Positions 34,303-35,685 of a stretch of 35,685 nt of DNA are shown here, in pieces. The first letter of the stretch is position 1; every line of letters starts with the position of its first letter. Under the pieces are notes generated by a model. The model was not told the DNA's origin and made no database searches. It was given only the letters and a program-made list of their open reading frames with translations. The stretch spans positions 1-35,685 of the forward strand of contig JAJCYI010000063.1 in NCBI GenBank assembly GCA_029263015.1, in the 5' to 3' direction. The position numbers were made by a program, and so were the translations under genes. Source of the DNA: Saprospiraceae bacterium. Its GTDB lineage: Bacteria; Bacteroidota; Bacteroidia; Chitinophagales; Saprospiraceae.

Positions 34303-35475
34303 ATGGAAGCATATATCGTAAAAGCATATCGTTCCGCAGTTGGCAAAGCCAAAAAAGGCGGTTTCCGGAATTATCGTTCCGATGACTTAGCAGTAGATGT
34401 CATTGAGCATTTGATAAAAAATACACCTGAGCTTGACCCACAGCTCGTGGACGATCTCATTGTCGGCTGCGCCAATCCAGAAGGGGAACAGGGCCTGCAA
34501 ATTGGCAGGATGATCTCCGTCAGGGCATTGGGCAAACCAGTCCCTGGTATGACAGTGAACCGCTACTGTGCTTCTGGCCTGGAAACCATTTCCATTGCCG
34601 TTGCAAAAATCCGTGCTGGTATGGGACAATGTTTCATCGCTGGTGGCACAGAAAGCATGAGCATGATCCCGATGACTGGTTACAAAATGTCTCCAAGTTA
34701 TAAAGTGGCCAGCACAACCCCCGAATATGTAACAGGCATGGGGAACACTGCTGAAGCAGTTTCAGAAAAATATGGTATCAGCCGGGAGGCTGCCGATGAG
34801 TTTTCTTACAACTCACATGTAAAAGCAGCAAATGCCATTGACAGTGGAAATTTTAATGATGAAATCGTCCCCGTTACCGTGAAAGAGATCTTTGTAAAAG
34901 ACAACAAGCGTCAAGAAATGGAGCATACCGTGAAAATGGATGAAGGAGTTAGGAGGAGCACGACCGTGGAGGCTTTGTCAAAACTCCGTCCAGTTTTTAA
35001 AAATGGTGGTGTCGTTACTGCTGGCAATTCTTCCCAGACTTCCGATGGTGCATCCTTTGTTTTGGTAATGAGCGAAGATATGGTGAAGCAATTGAACCTG
35101 GAGCCGATTGCCAGGTTGGTCTCGTGTTCCGTAGCAGGTGTCGAGCCAATGTACATGGGCATTGGGCCGTGTGCCGCCATTCCAAAAGCACTGAAACAAG
35201 GTGGACTGAAACTCAGCGATGTTGAACAGATCGAATTGAACGAAGCCTTTGCTGTTCAGGCCCTGGCGGTAATTCAGGAGGCTCATTTGAACCCAGAAAT
35301 AGTGAATGTAAATGGAGGTGCTATTGCGCTTGGCCATCCCTTGGGTTGCACTGGTGCAAAACTTTCCACCCAGCTTTTTAATGAAATGCGCCGCCGAAAG
35401 CAGAAGTACGGCATGGTTACCGCTTGCGTTGGTGGCGGGCAGGGGATTGCGGGGATTTACGAGATGTTGAATTGA
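34303..35475 (+). CDS. fadA: Acetyl-CoA C-acyltransferase (3-ketoacyl-CoA thiolase)
   Basis: 390 residues, normal thiolase length. The acyl-accepting cysteine is Cys89 in NRYCASGLETI. FIAGGTESMSMIPM follows. Near the C-terminus are the base His345 in GHPLGCTGAK and Cys375 in TACVGGGQGIA. It cleaves 3-ketoacyl-CoA with CoA to acetyl-CoA plus a shortened acyl-CoA, the last step of beta-oxidation. The fadN-like gene is 38 bases upstream, so they form an operon and probably a complex. In FadNAE-type operons an acyl-CoA dehydrogenase follows; here the window ends 210 bases later with no gene start seen. Confidence 0.96.
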   Translation: MEAYIVKAYRSAVGKAKKGGFRNYRSDDLAVDVIEHLIKNTPELDPQLVDDLIVGCANPEGEQGLQIGRMISVRALGKPVPGMTVNRYCASGLETISIAVAKIRAGMGQCFIAGGTESMSMIPMTGYKMSPSYKVASTTPEYVTGMGNTAEAVSEKYGISREAADEFSYNSHVKAANAIDSGNFNDEIVPVTVKEIFVKDNKRQEMEHTVKMDEGVRRSTTVEALSKLRPVFKNGGVVTAGNSSQTSDGASFVLVMSEDMVKQLNLEPIARLVSCSVAGVEPMYMGIGPCAAIPKALKQGGLKLSDVEQIELNEAFAVQALAVIQEAHLNPEIVNVNGGAIALGHPLGCTGAKLSTQLFNEMRRRKQKYGMVTACVGGGQGIAGIYEMLN

Positions 35476-35486
35476 TTATTATGGGA

Positions 35487-35532
35487 TTGGTTTTTCAGTC
35501 CGTTTTGGATTAAATTTGTATTTACAAATTTA
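35487..35532 (+). promoter_or_regulatory. Promoter overlapping a palindromic operator-like dyad
   Basis: TTG (35487-35489), 21 bases, TAAATTTG (35511-35518): a full match to the Bacteroidota -33/-7 pattern. The -7 box is the left arm of a perfect dyad, TAAATTTGTA-TT-TACAAATTTA (35511-35532), so a repressor bound there would cover the promoter. The target gene lies beyond the window. An ATG at 35535 is closed after five codons. Confidence 0.55.
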
Positions 35533-35685
35533 CTATGGCAAAAGATAAGTAGTCGAGGTTAAATAGTTTCCTGTTTTTAGCGAGGTTATTTTTATTTTGA
35601 ATAAGGCAAAAAAATGGAGCATAGTTGATTACGTGATATTTTTTTAACGCAATTCAAAGTCAAAAGAAGCCGATAAAAGCGGAAA
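35533..35685. other. Window end, no gene seen
   Basis: AT-rich sequence without an open frame beyond a few codons on the plus strand (the ATG at 35535 and that at 35613 both meet stops within five codons). It is probably the leader of a gene outside the window. Confidence 0.4.

Overview
The window looks like a chromosomal stretch of a Bacteroidota bacterium, plausibly of the Saprospiria/Lewinella type. The evidence is two secreted proteins with type IX secretion (T9SS) C-terminal sorting domains, an exbB-exbD-exbD-tonB operon, A-rich translation starts without clear Shine-Dalgarno sequences, and promoters of the TTG/TAnnTTTG type. No rRNA, tRNA, CRISPR array, integrase or insertion sequence was seen. 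The lineage below phylum is inference.

Layout. 1-3.7 kb (minus): a penicillin-acylase-family Ntn hydrolase, an unrecognised protein and a DinB-like protein. 3.9-5.7 kb (plus): a two-gene ABC transporter (ATPase, ABC-2-type permease). 5.8-9.3 kb (minus): a C39-peptidase ABC exporter and its HlyD-type adaptor, i.e. a double-glycine-leader peptide export system, with a promoter about 500 bases upstream of the exporter but no recognisable precursor. 10.0-11.7 kb (minus): a T9SS-exported protein whose sorting domain is out of frame because of a nine-C tract. 12.0-13.1 kb (minus): queA.

13.4-19.5 kb (plus) is a sulfur module: a CstB-like persulfide dioxygenase with two rhodanese domains, a natural fusion of a four-cluster ferredoxin subunit with an NrfD-type membrane anchor, and a cytoplasmic molybdopterin oxidoreductase. 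I read this as persulfide oxidation coupled to sulfite oxidation by a SoeABC-like enzyme that feeds electrons to quinone. 19.6-24.3 kb is AT-richer: a T9SS beta-propeller-like protein, a lipoprotein dehydrogenase with a c-type cytochrome domain, and a DUF1080 protein.

24.5-31.4 kb (minus) is housekeeping: sucD, a FtsB/DivIC-like gene, eno, carA and the TonB energising operon. 31.9-35.5 kb (plus) is a fatty-acid beta-oxidation pair of FadN-FadA type, with a 24-bp perfect palindrome upstream and a promoter/dyad just before the window ends.

The most unusual non-coding signal is a set of short tandem repeats with a period of 7 (sometimes 8) bases. They lie flush against start or stop codons at many gene borders. 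The same ACTCAAA triplet repeat sits immediately before both sucD and exbD, and a 23-base sequence occurs exactly twice, in opposite orientation, after queA and before eno. A second repeat family, a nested palindrome (AAAGGTG-N-CACCTTT twice), occurs after queA and after the persulfide dioxygenase gene.
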